Source: MWDV01 sp002070715 (GTDB taxonomy: Bacteria; Verrucomicrobiota; Verrucomicrobiia; Limisphaerales; MWDV01). From it: a DNA stretch of 64,000 bases. The position numbers and the translations under genes were made by a program. Every line of letters starts with the position of its first letter. Position 1 is the first letter of the stretch. The notes beneath the pieces were generated by a model. The model did no database searches. It had not been told where the DNA came from and was given only the letters and a program-made list of their open reading frames with translations. The stretch is taken from positions 1 to 64,000 of the forward strand of contig DAONTI010000009.1 in NCBI GenBank assembly GCA_035411585.1, in the 5' to 3' direction. Positions 26,117 through 34,342 of this stretch are shown in pieces.

Positions 26117-27055
26117 TCACGACGGCCCCGTTTCCAAGGCATCGAACAAGTTTTCGAGGCGGTTGAGCGGGGTTTCAGGCTTGGGGTTGAGCACTTGACG
26201 GAGATAACTCACGGCATCCGGCACGCCTCGAACCGACTTGGGCAGCGTGGCGGCTGCCGCGTTGGCATGGCCGCCGCCTTGCAGGCGCTCCGCCACCTTC
26301 AACGCTTCTCCGTTCCGGCTGCGCAGACTCACAATTACCATACCGGCGGCCCGCCGGAACGCGGTCAACAACACGGGATACTTCGTGGCGCGCTCTTCGA
26401 GCAGTTGATGCACGATGAGGTTGTTGTTGCCCAACACCGTTTCGACGAAGCCGACGGTGGGGGTGATTTCCACGACGCGGTTGCGGCTCCACGCCAGACC
26501 CAGCGGATTTTCAATGCGCCGTTTGGTGGCCATGACCTCCAAAAGCGGGTGATCCAGCAGTTGCTCAATCTGTCCGTCCACCAGCGCGTGCAGATTCCAA
26601 AATCCGTAAATCTTCACCAGATTCGCGTAATCACTGGCCAGGATGAAATCCGGGGCTTCCTCCAGGAAGAGATCCGCCACGTCGTTCAAATGCACCAGGC
26701 GATCCAACGCCGGCGAACCGAGCCCGTGCCGGCACGCCTGCTCGTAACAGAGGCGGCCGGCGGATTTGGTAAGATCGTGGATCAGTTGCGCGTGTTTGGG
26801 GACGGCCTCGGTGGCGTGATGATCAATCACCACCCAGCCCGTCCGGTCCATGCGCGGCTCGAACGGCAGATCGGCCACCCAGGCGCTGGATTCGTTGAAC
26901 GGGCGTTGGCGCAGTCCGTGATAATGCCACGCCTCCAGCCGCACGTCCGTATCAAACAGCGTGCGCGCCAACCGCTGCAGCAGCACACCGGCGACCAATC
27001 CGTCCAGGTCGCTCTCGTGGGTCAGAATCACATCCGGCTTCGGCAAAAACACCAT
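26117..27055 (-). CDS. DHH/DHHA1 family phosphoesterase
   Basis: Protein of 312 residues. The N-terminal DHH domain has VILTHESDLDGLVAGVLLQ, then WVADLPFEPR and WVVIDHHATEAVPKHAQ (the DHH motif). The middle has HLNDVADLFLEEAPDF, and the C-terminal DHHA1 part ends in GGGHANAAAATLPKS. These are the metal and substrate motifs of NrnA/RecJ-like phosphoesterases, which cut nanoRNA, pAp or cyclic dinucleotides; the substrate here cannot be told. ATG 27055 is used; a TTG 13 codons upstream keeps the frame open but lacks support. It is divergent from the next gene across 136 bases. Confidence 0.88.
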   Translation of the reverse strand: MVFLPKPDVILTHESDLDGLVAGVLLQRLARTLFDTDVRLEAWHYHGLRQRPFNESSAWVADLPFEPRMDRTGWVVIDHHATEAVPKHAQLIHDLTKSAGRLCYEQACRHGLGSPALDRLVHLNDVADLFLEEAPDFILASDYANLVKIYGFWNLHALVDGQIEQLLDHPLLEVMATKRRIENPLGLAWSRNRVVEITPTVGFVETVLGNNNLIVHQLLEERATKYPVLLTAFRRAAGMVIVSLRSRNGEALKVAERLQGGGHANAAAATLPKSVRGVPDAVSYLRQVLNPKPETPLNRLENLFDALETGPS

Positions 27056-27191
27056 GCCCGTACGGTAGGGGAAGCCTCGGACGCTGGCGAGCAAGGAAAT
27101 CCAAGCGGCCGAAAAAACCGCCAGCTTTTCCCCTACCCCAACCAGTTTGCACTGGCATTATCTGCCAAGTCCGGTAGCTTGGCGGTGAGCC

Positions 27192-29036
27192 GTGAGCGAC
27201 TTCCAGTTCATCCAATCCATCGTCCACCGCACGGCGCGGCGGCGCCGCGGGCAACGCGCCTTTCGCGGGTTATGGAATGGTTTGTTCACTGGCAGTCTCG
27301 TTTGGCTGGGCGCGCTGGTGATTTACAAATGCCTGCCGGTGCCGACGGTGATTCTGGCTTGGAGCGCGGGGGTGGCGGGCCTTTGCGTATGTGGAGGGGC
27401 ATTGATCGCGGGTTGGTCCGCCCCGGCGCCCGCCGCTGCCGCCCGCTGGTTGGATCAACGCCTGCAATTGCGGGAACGTCTCAGCACCGCGCTGGAGCTC
27501 GCGCCTTCCGCGTCGTCTCCGGAATGGCGGCGGATGGTGCTGCGCGACGCCGCCCACCATGCCCGGGAACTCGATGTCCGCCACCTGCTGCCGTTTACCC
27601 TGCCGCGGATCAGTCGCTGGGTGCTGCTTCCGTTGGCCCTGGCCGCCGGGCTGGGGTTCGTCCCGGAATACCGCACGGCAGCATACCGGCAAGCGCAGGC
27701 CGATACCGCCGTGATTCAGGAAACAGGCCGGCAACTCACCGAACTCATCCGGCGGACTCGCGCCGACCATCAGCCCGTCACCCCGGCCTTGGAACAGGCG
27801 CTTGAACGCGTCCAAGACCTGGGCGAATTGCTCCAACGCGCTAAGCTCACGCGCAGCGAGGCGCTGCGTGAGTTGGCCCGCGTGACCGAACCGTTGAAAG
27901 ACCTGAATCGGGAACTGGGCAAAGATCCGGCGCTGCGCCGGCTGGAACAGGCTTCGCGTCAACCGGGCGCCACACCGCCCATCGCCTCCGCCGATCCGCA
28001 ACCGGCGTTGGATGCGCTCCAAAAAACGTTGGGCGACCAAGCGCTGGCCCCGGAGGATTTGGACAAATTGCAACAGGCTTTCCAGCAGCTTCAACAAACC
28101 GCCGCCACGCTGCCGGCCGGAGATTTCGCCATGAAGCCGCAACTCGAACAATTGCTCGCTGATATCGCGCAACACGCGGCGGACCTCGGTTTGTCGCTGC
28201 CCTCGTTGGACGAAGCCAGGCAGGCGCTCGCCGCCGGCCAGATTGATCGGTTCCTCAAGGACCTGGACCTCGCCCGGCTGGATTTGGCGAAGCTGGCGCA
28301 AACAGCCGACGCTTTGCGACAATTGCAACTCCATCTGGCCCAATTGGGGAAGGATCTCGCCGAACGACTGGAAAAGGGACAGATGTTCGCCGCCCAGGCC
28401 ACCTTGCGGGAAATGATGCGCCAATTACAACACGCCCAGCTCCCACCGGAACAGTTGCAGGCGATCCTGCGGGAAGTGACGCAGGCGGTGCAACCGGGCA
28501 GCGAATATGGCCAGGTGGGCGAGTTTTTACAGGATGCTGTGCGCCAGATGCAGCAGGGAAATCAACCGGCCGCCAGCGCATCACTGGCGCAGGCCGCGGA
28601 CGAATTGCAGCGGCTAATGGATCAACTGGGTGATTGCCAGTCGTTGCTGGCCATGCTGGCGGATCTGGACCGCGCCGCAGCCTGTATCGGCACCGGACAG
28701 CGGTGGGGACAAAAGGAAGGGTGCGGGCTCGCACTCATCCCCGGCACGGGCGGTTCGTGTGCCGGCCTCACTCCGGCGGCATTGGACATCGTTCCGCAGG
28801 AGGCGGTGCTGAGCGACGCATTGAAACCAACCCAAGTCAAAGGGCAGTTTACCCCGGACGTACCCCTGCCAAGCATCACCCTCAAAGGTGTGAGCATCAA
28901 AGGCGTAAGCCGCGTGCAATACGAAGAGGCCGTCACGGCTGCGCAGACCGATGCCCAAAGTGCGCTCAATCAGGATCGGGTGCCGCGCGCCTATCAACGC
29001 ACGGTGAAGGATTATTTCGACGATCTCCAAAAGTGA
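27192..29036 (+). CDS. Membrane-anchored coiled-coil protein at the head of the Bat-type cluster
   Basis: Protein of 614 residues. Two hydrophobic segments (near 28-75) are followed by a DUF4175-like arrangement, AARWLDQRLQLRERLSTALE, and another hydrophobic segment near 140-155. A long Gln/Leu/Ala-rich helical region (about 170-470) has strong coiled-coil character. The C-terminus contains a Gly/Cys patch (GCGLALIPGTGGSCAG). I do not recognise a precise function. Its position ahead of moxR suggests that it belongs with the Bat/VWA system of the cell envelope. The GTG start at 27192 lies a few bases after GGCGGTGAG; no other ATG is well placed. Confidence 0.72.
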   Translation: MSDFQFIQSIVHRTARRRRGQRAFRGLWNGLFTGSLVWLGALVIYKCLPVPTVILAWSAGVAGLCVCGGALIAGWSAPAPAAAARWLDQRLQLRERLSTALELAPSASSPEWRRMVLRDAAHHARELDVRHLLPFTLPRISRWVLLPLALAAGLGFVPEYRTAAYRQAQADTAVIQETGRQLTELIRRTRADHQPVTPALEQALERVQDLGELLQRAKLTRSEALRELARVTEPLKDLNRELGKDPALRRLEQASRQPGATPPIASADPQPALDALQKTLGDQALAPEDLDKLQQAFQQLQQTAATLPAGDFAMKPQLEQLLADIAQHAADLGLSLPSLDEARQALAAGQIDRFLKDLDLARLDLAKLAQTADALRQLQLHLAQLGKDLAERLEKGQMFAAQATLREMMRQLQHAQLPPEQLQAILREVTQAVQPGSEYGQVGEFLQDAVRQMQQGNQPAASASLAQAADELQRLMDQLGDCQSLLAMLADLDRAAACIGTGQRWGQKEGCGLALIPGTGGSCAGLTPAALDIVPQEAVLSDALKPTQVKGQFTPDVPLPSITLKGVSIKGVSRVQYEEAVTAAQTDAQSALNQDRVPRAYQRTVKDYFDDLQK

Positions 29037-29130
29037 GCTGGCGGCTGGACGTGCGCTGGTCGGCGCGCGTTGTGTGACAACCCGAATCCGGATGACCCGA
29101 ACGAAAAACCTGATGGCGACGACAAAACAA

Positions 29131-29332
29131 TTTGCGGATTCACAGGGCTGGCGCGGCAACAGCGCTCAGGTGAACGGCCTTTACGCCATATTCAGTATGG
29201 GCCTTTGGAAACAGATTTGTCGCGCGACCGTTTCAGTTCTGTCAAATGTTGCTGAAGGTTTTACGCGCGGCAACCGTGCACAATTCATTCAGTTTTTCAG
29301 TATTACCAAAGGTTCTGTCGGTGAGGCGCGTG
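29131..29332 (+). pseudogene. Remnant of a four-helix-bundle (S23-type) gene
   Basis: One frame reads GLYAIFSMGLWKQICRATVSV, split here by a small deletion, then VLSNVAEGFTRGNRAQFIQF and TKGSVGEAR. This is the core of the four-helix-bundle/S23 family, where one expects RRATVSVLSNIAEGF, then EF..FL.IAKGS.GE. The piece GPLETDLSR appears in the neighbouring frame just before the break. The frame then runs on without family similarity. So the gene is truncated and rearranged. The rest of 29037-29530 has no other gene. Confidence 0.65.
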
Positions 29333-29530
29333 CCCCACGCCCCGGCGCGTTGGCTCCGGAATATCTGGCTGCAGCCCGATTTGACGGACGGAAAGCTCAA
29401 GCCGTCACGTTATCCTGTCGCGCCACAAGTATCATCGCCTTCCCGGAAAAACACCGGCATAATCCTTGTGTCCGGAAGCCAGTCAAACATGATGCCTGCG
29501 TCCCTGTAACTTTGAACCTACAACCTCCCA

Positions 29531-30532
29531 ATGAGCACTGAATCACAAATCCAATCCTTCCGCGACACCTACGCCGCGCTGCGCGCCGAAATCGGCAAGG
29601 TCCTCGTCGGCCAGACCGAAATTGTGGAGAACACCCTCGTCGCCCTGTTCAGCGGCGGCCACGTCTTGCTCGAAGGCGTGCCCGGGCTGGGCAAAACCCT
29701 GTTGGTCCGCACGTTGGGCGAAGTGCTCGACCTCAGTTTCAATCGCATCCAGTTTACGCCCGACCTCATGCCCGCCGACATTCTCGGCACGAATCTGGTG
29801 ATGGAAACGACGGCGGGCCGACGCGAGTTTCAATTTCAACGCGGCCCGATCTTCGCGCACCTGATCCTCGCCGATGAAATCAATCGCGCCACCCCCAAGA
29901 CCCAGAGCGCCCTGCTCGAAGCCATGCAAGAACATCAAGTGACCGCCGCCGGGGAGATGCGTAAACTGGCCGAACCCTTCTTCGTCATGGCCACGCAAAA
30001 CCCGATTGACCAGGAAGGCACGTATCCCTTGCCCGAGGCCCAGTTGGATCGGTTCTTTTTCAAAATTCTTGTCGGCTACCCCAACGCGGCGGGTTTGACC
30101 GAAGTCATCAACCGCACGACGACCAGCGCGAAAATCGCGGTGCATAAAATCCTGCCCCGTGAAAAACTGTTGGCCCTGATGCAACTGATACGCGAAGTCC
30201 CCGTTGCGTCGCACGTGAAAGATTACGCCGTACGCCTTGTGCTCGCCACGCACCCCAAAACTGACACCGCCGCGCCGATTGCGAACCAATACCTGCGCTT
30301 TGGCAGCAGCCCGCGCGGCGCACAAACGCTCATTCTTGCCGGCAAAGTCCGCGCGCTCGCGCAAGGCCGCTTCAACGTCAGCTTCGAGGATATTCAAGCC
30401 GCGGCGCTCCCCGCGTTGCGCCACCGCCTCATCCTGAATTTCGAGGCCGAAGCCGAAGGCATCACCACCGACCACATCATCACGCTAATCCTCCGCGACG
30501 TGCCCGTGACGGCCGAAGCGATGAATGCCTAA
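29531..30532 (+). CDS. MoxR-family AAA+ ATPase
   Basis: Protein of 333 residues. It has the Walker A HVLLEGVPGLGKTLLVRTL (about 44-62), ADILGTNLVMETTAGRREF, the Walker B HLILADEINRATPKTQSALL, sensor 1 FFVMATQNPIDQEGTYPLPE and FGSSPRGAQTLILAGKVRA (sensor 2 region). MoxR ATPases act as chaperone-like partners of the DUF58 and VWA proteins encoded next to them, here at 32860, 34343 and 36362. ATG at 29531. The last codons overlap the start of the following gene by 8 bases. Confidence 0.95.
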   Translation: MSTESQIQSFRDTYAALRAEIGKVLVGQTEIVENTLVALFSGGHVLLEGVPGLGKTLLVRTLGEVLDLSFNRIQFTPDLMPADILGTNLVMETTAGRREFQFQRGPIFAHLILADEINRATPKTQSALLEAMQEHQVTAAGEMRKLAEPFFVMATQNPIDQEGTYPLPEAQLDRFFFKILVGYPNAAGLTEVINRTTTSAKIAVHKILPREKLLALMQLIREVPVASHVKDYAVRLVLATHPKTDTAAPIANQYLRFGSSPRGAQTLILAGKVRALAQGRFNVSFEDIQAAALPALRHRLILNFEAEAEGITTDHIITLILRDVPVTAEAMNA

Positions 30533-31325
30533 AGAAGTGAAACCGAGGGAACGCAAGTTCGTATTTGCTTTAGTCCTGATCGCCAGCGTCAGCGCGGGAG
30601 TGTTGGGTGTATCGGTCGCGATAAAAAGGCACCGGGAATGGCTGGACGCGCGATGGCATTATGCAGACCGACAAGAAATCGAGGCTCGCGAGGCTCTCAA
30701 AACGCCTCCGGTTCTTGTGCTGAAGGGAACCGTAGACGGCAGGGAGTTCGAAATCATCATGCGAGGATTCACAAATTATTTCCGCAAAGAAACATGGGGC
30801 GCACCAAGGGGTAAGCGAACCTTGCTTGGTGGTCAGAAGCCAGGCGGCTACGCAGTAGAGATTCGCACGGCGGATTTTCACGGCCAAAGGCAATACGGAT
30901 GGTGGGGTACGCGCCGCGGTGGCGGTGGGGGCGGATCAGAAGGCTACCTTGATGATCTGGTACCCGGTCGAAATCTTTGGAGTAGTAGCGGCTTCGTTGG
31001 GCTGGGTCACAAATACGAGCGACATGTGTACCTTTGGAAGGAAGAATCCGCTTCTACGAAGTGGGAAGAAGATTGCGAAGACTGGATGCAAGATGGTGAT
31101 ATTCGGATACCTCGGAAGATATTGTTAAAAGAAAGCGGCGGGAACTACTCAAGCAAATGGACGCACCCTACACGCGAATTCAAAATTCAGGGTTTCAAGT
31201 TTCAAGACGAACCATCGGCGGACTGGTTTGAAGCACAGGTGAAAGAGCATTTTCCTCCTCATTGGATTCAAACGAGAACCAACACCCCGGCTGATGTTGT
31301 AAGTGGAATCTCTACAAACAAATAA
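30525..31325 (+). CDS. Orphan membrane-anchored hypothetical protein inserted in the moxR-DUF58 operon
   Basis: Protein of 266 residues with one N-terminal helix (VFALVLIASVSAGVLGVSVA). The remainder is presumably periplasmic and polar, rich in Trp, Arg, Glu and Gly, with a GGGGGG patch at about 130. I recognise no family. It begins inside the last codons of moxR (8-base overlap), which suggests translational coupling. Its base use is clearly richer in A and T than that of moxR or the DUF58 gene, and the sequence after it is full of repeats, so it looks like a recent arrival. Confidence 0.65.
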   Translation: MPKEVKPRERKFVFALVLIASVSAGVLGVSVAIKRHREWLDARWHYADRQEIEAREALKTPPVLVLKGTVDGREFEIIMRGFTNYFRKETWGAPRGKRTLLGGQKPGGYAVEIRTADFHGQRQYGWWGTRRGGGGGGSEGYLDDLVPGRNLWSSSGFVGLGHKYERHVYLWKEESASTKWEEDCEDWMQDGDIRIPRKILLKESGGNYSSKWTHPTREFKIQGFKFQDEPSADWFEAQVKEHFPPHWIQTRTNTPADVVSGISTNK

Positions 31326-31327
31326 CG

Positions 31328-31833
31328 ATGTTATTGTCCCTTCGCACTCCCGAACTGTTTCATCAGATGGAGCAATTCCAATTGCCCATGGCGTGGCGCG
31401 TGTGCCCAGCCGCATCCGCGAAGCGGATAAATGTAAATAGTCGTGGGTACCAACCCACGGAAACCCAGCGCAAAGCAATCCCGACCCTGAAAGGGTCGCA
31501 TCAACAACCGTCCCAACACGCGTTCCGCATCCAACCGATGCGCCGAAAAATACTCGCCTCATTGTGCGGCCCTTTCAGGGCCGATGATGTCGGTGGACAT
31601 GTTCCGTGGGTTACACCTACGGCTATTCATGCAGCTCGCCTCCGGCGAACTGACAAAAACCACATTCACCGCGTTAACATTTTCACAACACACCACACAT
31701 ATCCCCTAGCTCGCACTCACGGTTATTCGTGTAATGCGCCGTCGGCGAACCTGGTTTTACAAAGCACAACTGATTGGAAAGATTGCCCTGAGGCTTTGCG
31801 TCTTTGCGCCTTCGCGCCTTTGCGTTAATTCCC
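31328..31833 (+). repeat. Repeat unit 1: degenerate DUF58 gene start plus REP hairpins
   Basis: Bases 31328-31400 are a degraded copy of the first codons of the DUF58 gene at 32860; the ATG frame reads TPELFHQMEQFQLP against TPELLRRLEQFQLL. REP-like hairpins follow: CGTGGGT/ACCCACG (31442-31459), CGACCCT/AGGGTCG (31482-31498), GGCCCT/AGGGCC (31568-31582), CCGTGGGT/ACCTACGG (31604-31622) and CTCGCC/GGCGAAC (31635-31650). The unit ends with about 60 bases (CTTTGCGTCTTTGCGCC... to TTAATTCCC) nearly identical to the leader just before the real DUF58 start. The open frame across it carries no product I can support. Confidence 0.75.
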
Positions 31834-32226
31834 ATGCCTTTGCTTACCACTGAACCTCTTCGTCAACCGGAACAATCTCAGTTGCCTGCGGGGCAGTGCG
31901 TTTGCCCACCTACATCCGCGCAGCGGATGAACATGAATAGCCGTGGGTGCCAACCCACGGAAACCCAGCACAAAAAGGATTCGACCCCGAAGGGGTCGTA
32001 TCCTCATTCATCCCCTTGCCCACGCCGAATTCACAGACGCCATAAATTAATCGCCGCGTGGTCCGGCCCTTTCAGGGCCTTTGATGGTGGTGGACATGTT
32101 CCGTGGGTTACACCCACGGCTATTCATGTGGTTCGCCTTTGGCGAACTGACGCAGACTGCATTCAATGCGTTAACATTTTCACAGCACGCCACAATCGCT
32201 GCACCTCGGGAACTTCCTGAACCTCC
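31834..32226 (+). repeat. Repeat unit 2: second degenerate DUF58 start plus REP hairpins upstream of the transposase
   Basis: Bases 31834-31900 read MPLLTTEPLRQPEQSQLP, again matching the DUF58 start. The same order of hairpins follows: GCCGTGGGT/ACCCACGG, CGACCCC/GGGGTCG, GGCCCT/AGGGCC, CCGTGGGT/ACCCACGG and GTTCGCC/GGCGAAC. Then comes GCGTTAACATTTTCACA, also found in unit 1 at about 31671. The unit runs directly into the transposase gene, so units 1 and 2 are tandem copies and unit 1 has lost the transposase. Confidence 0.75.
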
Positions 32227-32673
32227 ATGTCCACGTTCACCCAAATTTACTACCACGTCGTCTTCTCGACGAAGAATCGTGAACGTGCACTGCTCGCCAA
32301 CAGACGCGACGACCTGTTCCGCTACATCTGGGGCATTCTGAAAAACAAAGATTGCCATCTGTACCGAATCAGCGGCGTGGAAGATCACCTTCACATTTTG
32401 ACCGAAATCCATCCCACCATTGCGCTGGCCACTTTGGTAAAAGACATCAAAATCAGCACCAGCAGTTGGATTAAACAAAACCACGTTTTCCCTGGCTTCG
32501 ATCATTGGCAGGAGGGTTACGGTGGATTCACGGTTTCGCACAGCGACAAGGACGCGGTGATTGAATACATCAAAAGGCAGGAGGAACATCACAAGATGGT
32601 TTCGTTCCAGGATGAGTTGCGTGAATTTCTGGTTAAACACGGGATAACATTCGATGAAAAATATCTGGTTTGA
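32227..32673 (+). mobile_element. REP-associated (IS200-like) Y1 tyrosine transposase
   Basis: Protein of 148 residues. It starts TQIYYHVVFSTKNRERALL, has the HUH metal motif GVEDHLHIL (His54 and His56) and the catalytic Tyr114 in DAVIEYIKRQEEHHK, and ends near residue 148. These are the TnpA/RAYT features of single-strand transposases that move IS200/IS605 elements or REP sequences. REP-like hairpins lie on both sides, with no TnpB gene, so a RAYT acting on the nearby repeats is the likeliest reading. All key residues are present, so it may be active. Confidence 0.9.
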
Positions 32674-32679
32674 TTGGGC

Positions 32680-32859
32680 GGACGATTTGTTCCGCCCCTT
32701 CGGGGCGGGATTGTTTGTTGGTCGCAGTTCCGTGGGTTTCACCCACGGCTATTCAAGTTGTTCGCCTCCGGCGAACCCGGTTTTGCAAACTACAGTTAAT
32801 TGGAAAGATCGTCCTGATGCTTTGCGTCTTTGCGTCTTCGCGCCTTTGCGTTAATTCTC
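32680..32859 (+). repeat. REP hairpins and leader downstream of the transposase
   Basis: Contains CCGCCCC/GGGGCGG (about 32695-32710), CCGTGGGT/ACCCACGG (about 32730-32748) and GTTCGCC/GGCGAAC (about 32760-32777). These are the same right-hand hairpins as in units 1 and 2. The leader TTGGAAAGATCGTCCTGATG and CTTTGCGTCTTTGCGTCTTC run up to the DUF58 ATG. It completes the second repeat unit after the transposase. Confidence 0.7.
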
Positions 32860-33834
32860 ATGGCACTCCTCACTCCTGAACTACTGCGCCGCCTCGAGCA
32901 ATTCCAATTGCTCGCCGCCCGACGCGCCAAGAGTTCGGCCAAGGGCGAACGTCGCAGCCGCGCACGCGGCCAATCCGTTGAGTTCGCCGACCACCGCAGC
33001 TACGTGCCGGGCGATGATTTTCGTTACCTCGACTGGAATCTGTTCGGCCGGCTCGACCGCCTGTTCCTCAAGCTCTACGAGGAGGAACGCGAATTGCCGG
33101 TGCGCATTTTCCTCGATGCCAGTGAATCCATGACTTTCGGCGAACCGCGCAAATTTGATTTCGCCCGCCAAATCGCCGCCGCCATCGGCTACGTGGCGTT
33201 GTGCGGATTTGATCGCGTGAGCGTCATCCCCTTTCCCAGTGCGGAATCCGGAGTGCGGAGCGCGGAATCACCAAGCGGCGCAGCGGACGCAAATGCTCCG
33301 CGCCCGGCGCTTCGCAGTCCGCATTCACCCGGGGAGTTGGCAGCGCGTGGCGGATTGCGAAGCGTCCGTGGAAAAAAGTCTTCGATGCAATTTTTCCAAA
33401 ACCTTAATGCCCTTACCGCGGGTGGTGGCGCGGACTTGAACGAAGCGCTGCGCCGCGGCGCGTTGGAAGCGCGGCAAACCGGCCTTGCCATCGTCCTGAG
33501 CGATTTTCTTGATCCCGCGGGTTATGAGAGGGGATTGAACGCGCTGATCGGTCGCGGCTTTCAGGTGAGCTGCGTCCAGATTCTCGCTCCGGAGGAACTC
33601 ACGCCCGCCAACTACGGCGACTTGCGCTTGGTGGATTCCGAGAGCGGCGCCGTGCAGGAAGTCACGTTCGGCCGCTACCGCCTGAAGGCGTATCAGCAGA
33701 CGGTGCAGAATTTCGTTCAACGCCTGCGCGAGTATTGCACCAAGCGCGGCATCAACTTTTTCCTGGCCCCCTCGAACATGGATTTGCAGGACCTGCTGTT
33801 GAAGCAATTGCGAAAAGCGGAGGTGTGGAGTTAG
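32860..33834 (+). CDS. DUF58 (VWA-like) protein with a repeat-derived insertion
   Basis: Protein of 324 residues. The family blocks are present: QSVEFADHRSYVPGDDFRYL, DWNLFGRLDRLFLKLYEEE, VRIFLDASESMTFG (MIDAS-like DxSxS), YVALCGFDRVSVIPF and, later, AIVLSDFLDPAGYERGLNAL. DUF58 proteins work with MoxR in envelope or stress systems. Between VSVIPF and MQFFQNL, roughly residues 126-163, there is extra sequence encoded by a GTGCGG-type repeat, which remains in frame. The ATG at 32860 is preceded by a leader also found twice upstream; a start ten codons earlier lies within that leader. Confidence 0.92.
   Translation: MALLTPELLRRLEQFQLLAARRAKSSAKGERRSRARGQSVEFADHRSYVPGDDFRYLDWNLFGRLDRLFLKLYEEERELPVRIFLDASESMTFGEPRKFDFARQIAAAIGYVALCGFDRVSVIPFPSAESGVRSAESPSGAADANAPRPALRSPHSPGELAARGGLRSVRGKKSSMQFFQNLNALTAGGGADLNEALRRGALEARQTGLAIVLSDFLDPAGYERGLNALIGRGFQVSCVQILAPEELTPANYGDLRLVDSESGAVQEVTFGRYRLKAYQQTVQNFVQRLREYCTKRGINFFLAPSNMDLQDLLLKQLRKAEVWS
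33237..33345 (+). repeat. GTGCGG-type inverted repeat inside the DUF58 coding sequence
   Basis: The left part has AGTGCGGAATCCGGAGTGCG and GAGCGCGGAATC; the right part, GCTTCGCAGTCCGCATTCACC, is an imperfect inverted match. The same motif family lies at 33835-33869, 34305-34340 and 54401-54428. It encodes residues such as SAESGVRSAES and RPALRSPHSP. Confidence 0.65.
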
Positions 33835-33869
33835 GGAGTGCGGAATTCGGAATGCGAAGTGCGGAATAG
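33835..33869 (+). repeat. GTGCGG repeat, left flank of the four-helix-bundle gene
   Basis: GGAGTGCGGAATTCGGAATG followed by CGAAGTGCGGAATAG. It is inverted relative to the copy at 34305-34340, so the small gene between them lies inside an inverted pair. Confidence 0.65.
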
Positions 33870-33912
33870 CCATGATCATGCCCCTGGTAATTGGGAAGCG
33901 GAAAGGTAAACG

Positions 33913-34275
33913 ATGAGTAACGAAAACTTAAAGAAACGGACCAAAATATTCGCGTTAGAGGTTGTCAAGTTCGTTGAAGGCTTACCGAAAATTGAAACCT
34001 GTCGCGTGCTTGGCAGACAACTCCTTCGCTCTGGCACTTCAGTCGGCGCAAACTACCGCGCGGCTTGCCGGGCAAAATCCAGCGCGGATTTCATCAGCAA
34101 GATGGGGACAGTCGAAGAAGAAGCAGACGAATCGGCTTATTGGATTGAGCTATTAATGGAAGCCGGCAAAGTAACAGAAATAAAAGCCGCACCTTTATTG
34201 AAAGAGACCAATGAACTCGTTGCCATCGCTGTTTCGTCCATAAACACCGCGCGCAAGTCAGGAGGTCGTCAGTGA
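33913..34275 (+). CDS. Four-helix-bundle protein (S23/IVS-type family)
   Basis: Protein of 120 residues, predicted all-helical. Family features are the start LKKRTKIFALEVVKFVEGLP, then RVLGRQLLRSGTSVGANYRA, AACRAKSSADFISKMGTVEEE, ADESAYWIELLMEAGKV and a C-terminal helix LLKETNELVAIAVSSIN. The family was first seen in intervening sequences of 23S rRNA and is common in environmental bacteria; its function is unknown. It lies between DUF58 and BatA inside inverted GTGCGG repeats, so it seems to have been inserted into the operon. A remnant of a relative lies at 29131-29332. Confidence 0.9.
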   Translation: MSNENLKKRTKIFALEVVKFVEGLPKIETCRVLGRQLLRSGTSVGANYRAACRAKSSADFISKMGTVEEEADESAYWIELLMEAGKVTEIKAAPLLKETNELVAIAVSSINTARKSGGRQ

Positions 34276-34304
34276 ACCGCAAACGCGCCGCATCATCGCG
34301 GGAT

Positions 34305-34340
34305 TTCGCACTCCGCACTCCGCACTCCGCACTCCCCACT
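34305..34340 (-). repeat. GTGCGG repeat, right flank of the four-helix-bundle gene
   Basis: TTCGCACTCCGCACTCCGCA and further CTCCGCACTCCCC units; on the minus strand it reads as tandem GAGTGCGGAGTGCGG. It ends two bases before the BatA ATG, so it also replaces any normal ribosome-binding site there. Confidence 0.7.
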
Positions 34341-34342
34341 TA

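Noticed and set aside
29074..29541. A functional 155-residue four-helix-bundle protein
   Set aside because: Only the middle matches the family; there is a deletion within the core, the tail is unrelated and it overlaps the moxR start.
31328..31828. A 166-codon open frame in repeat unit 1 as a gene
   Set aside because: It consists of a copied gene start and REP hairpins; the same order recurs in unit 2 with frame differences, which shows no protein constraint.
31328..32860. CRISPR-like array suggested by repeated hairpins
   Set aside because: The repeats are hairpins of differing sequence at irregular spacing, with no constant repeat-spacer pattern and no cas genes; they fit REP elements next to a RAYT.
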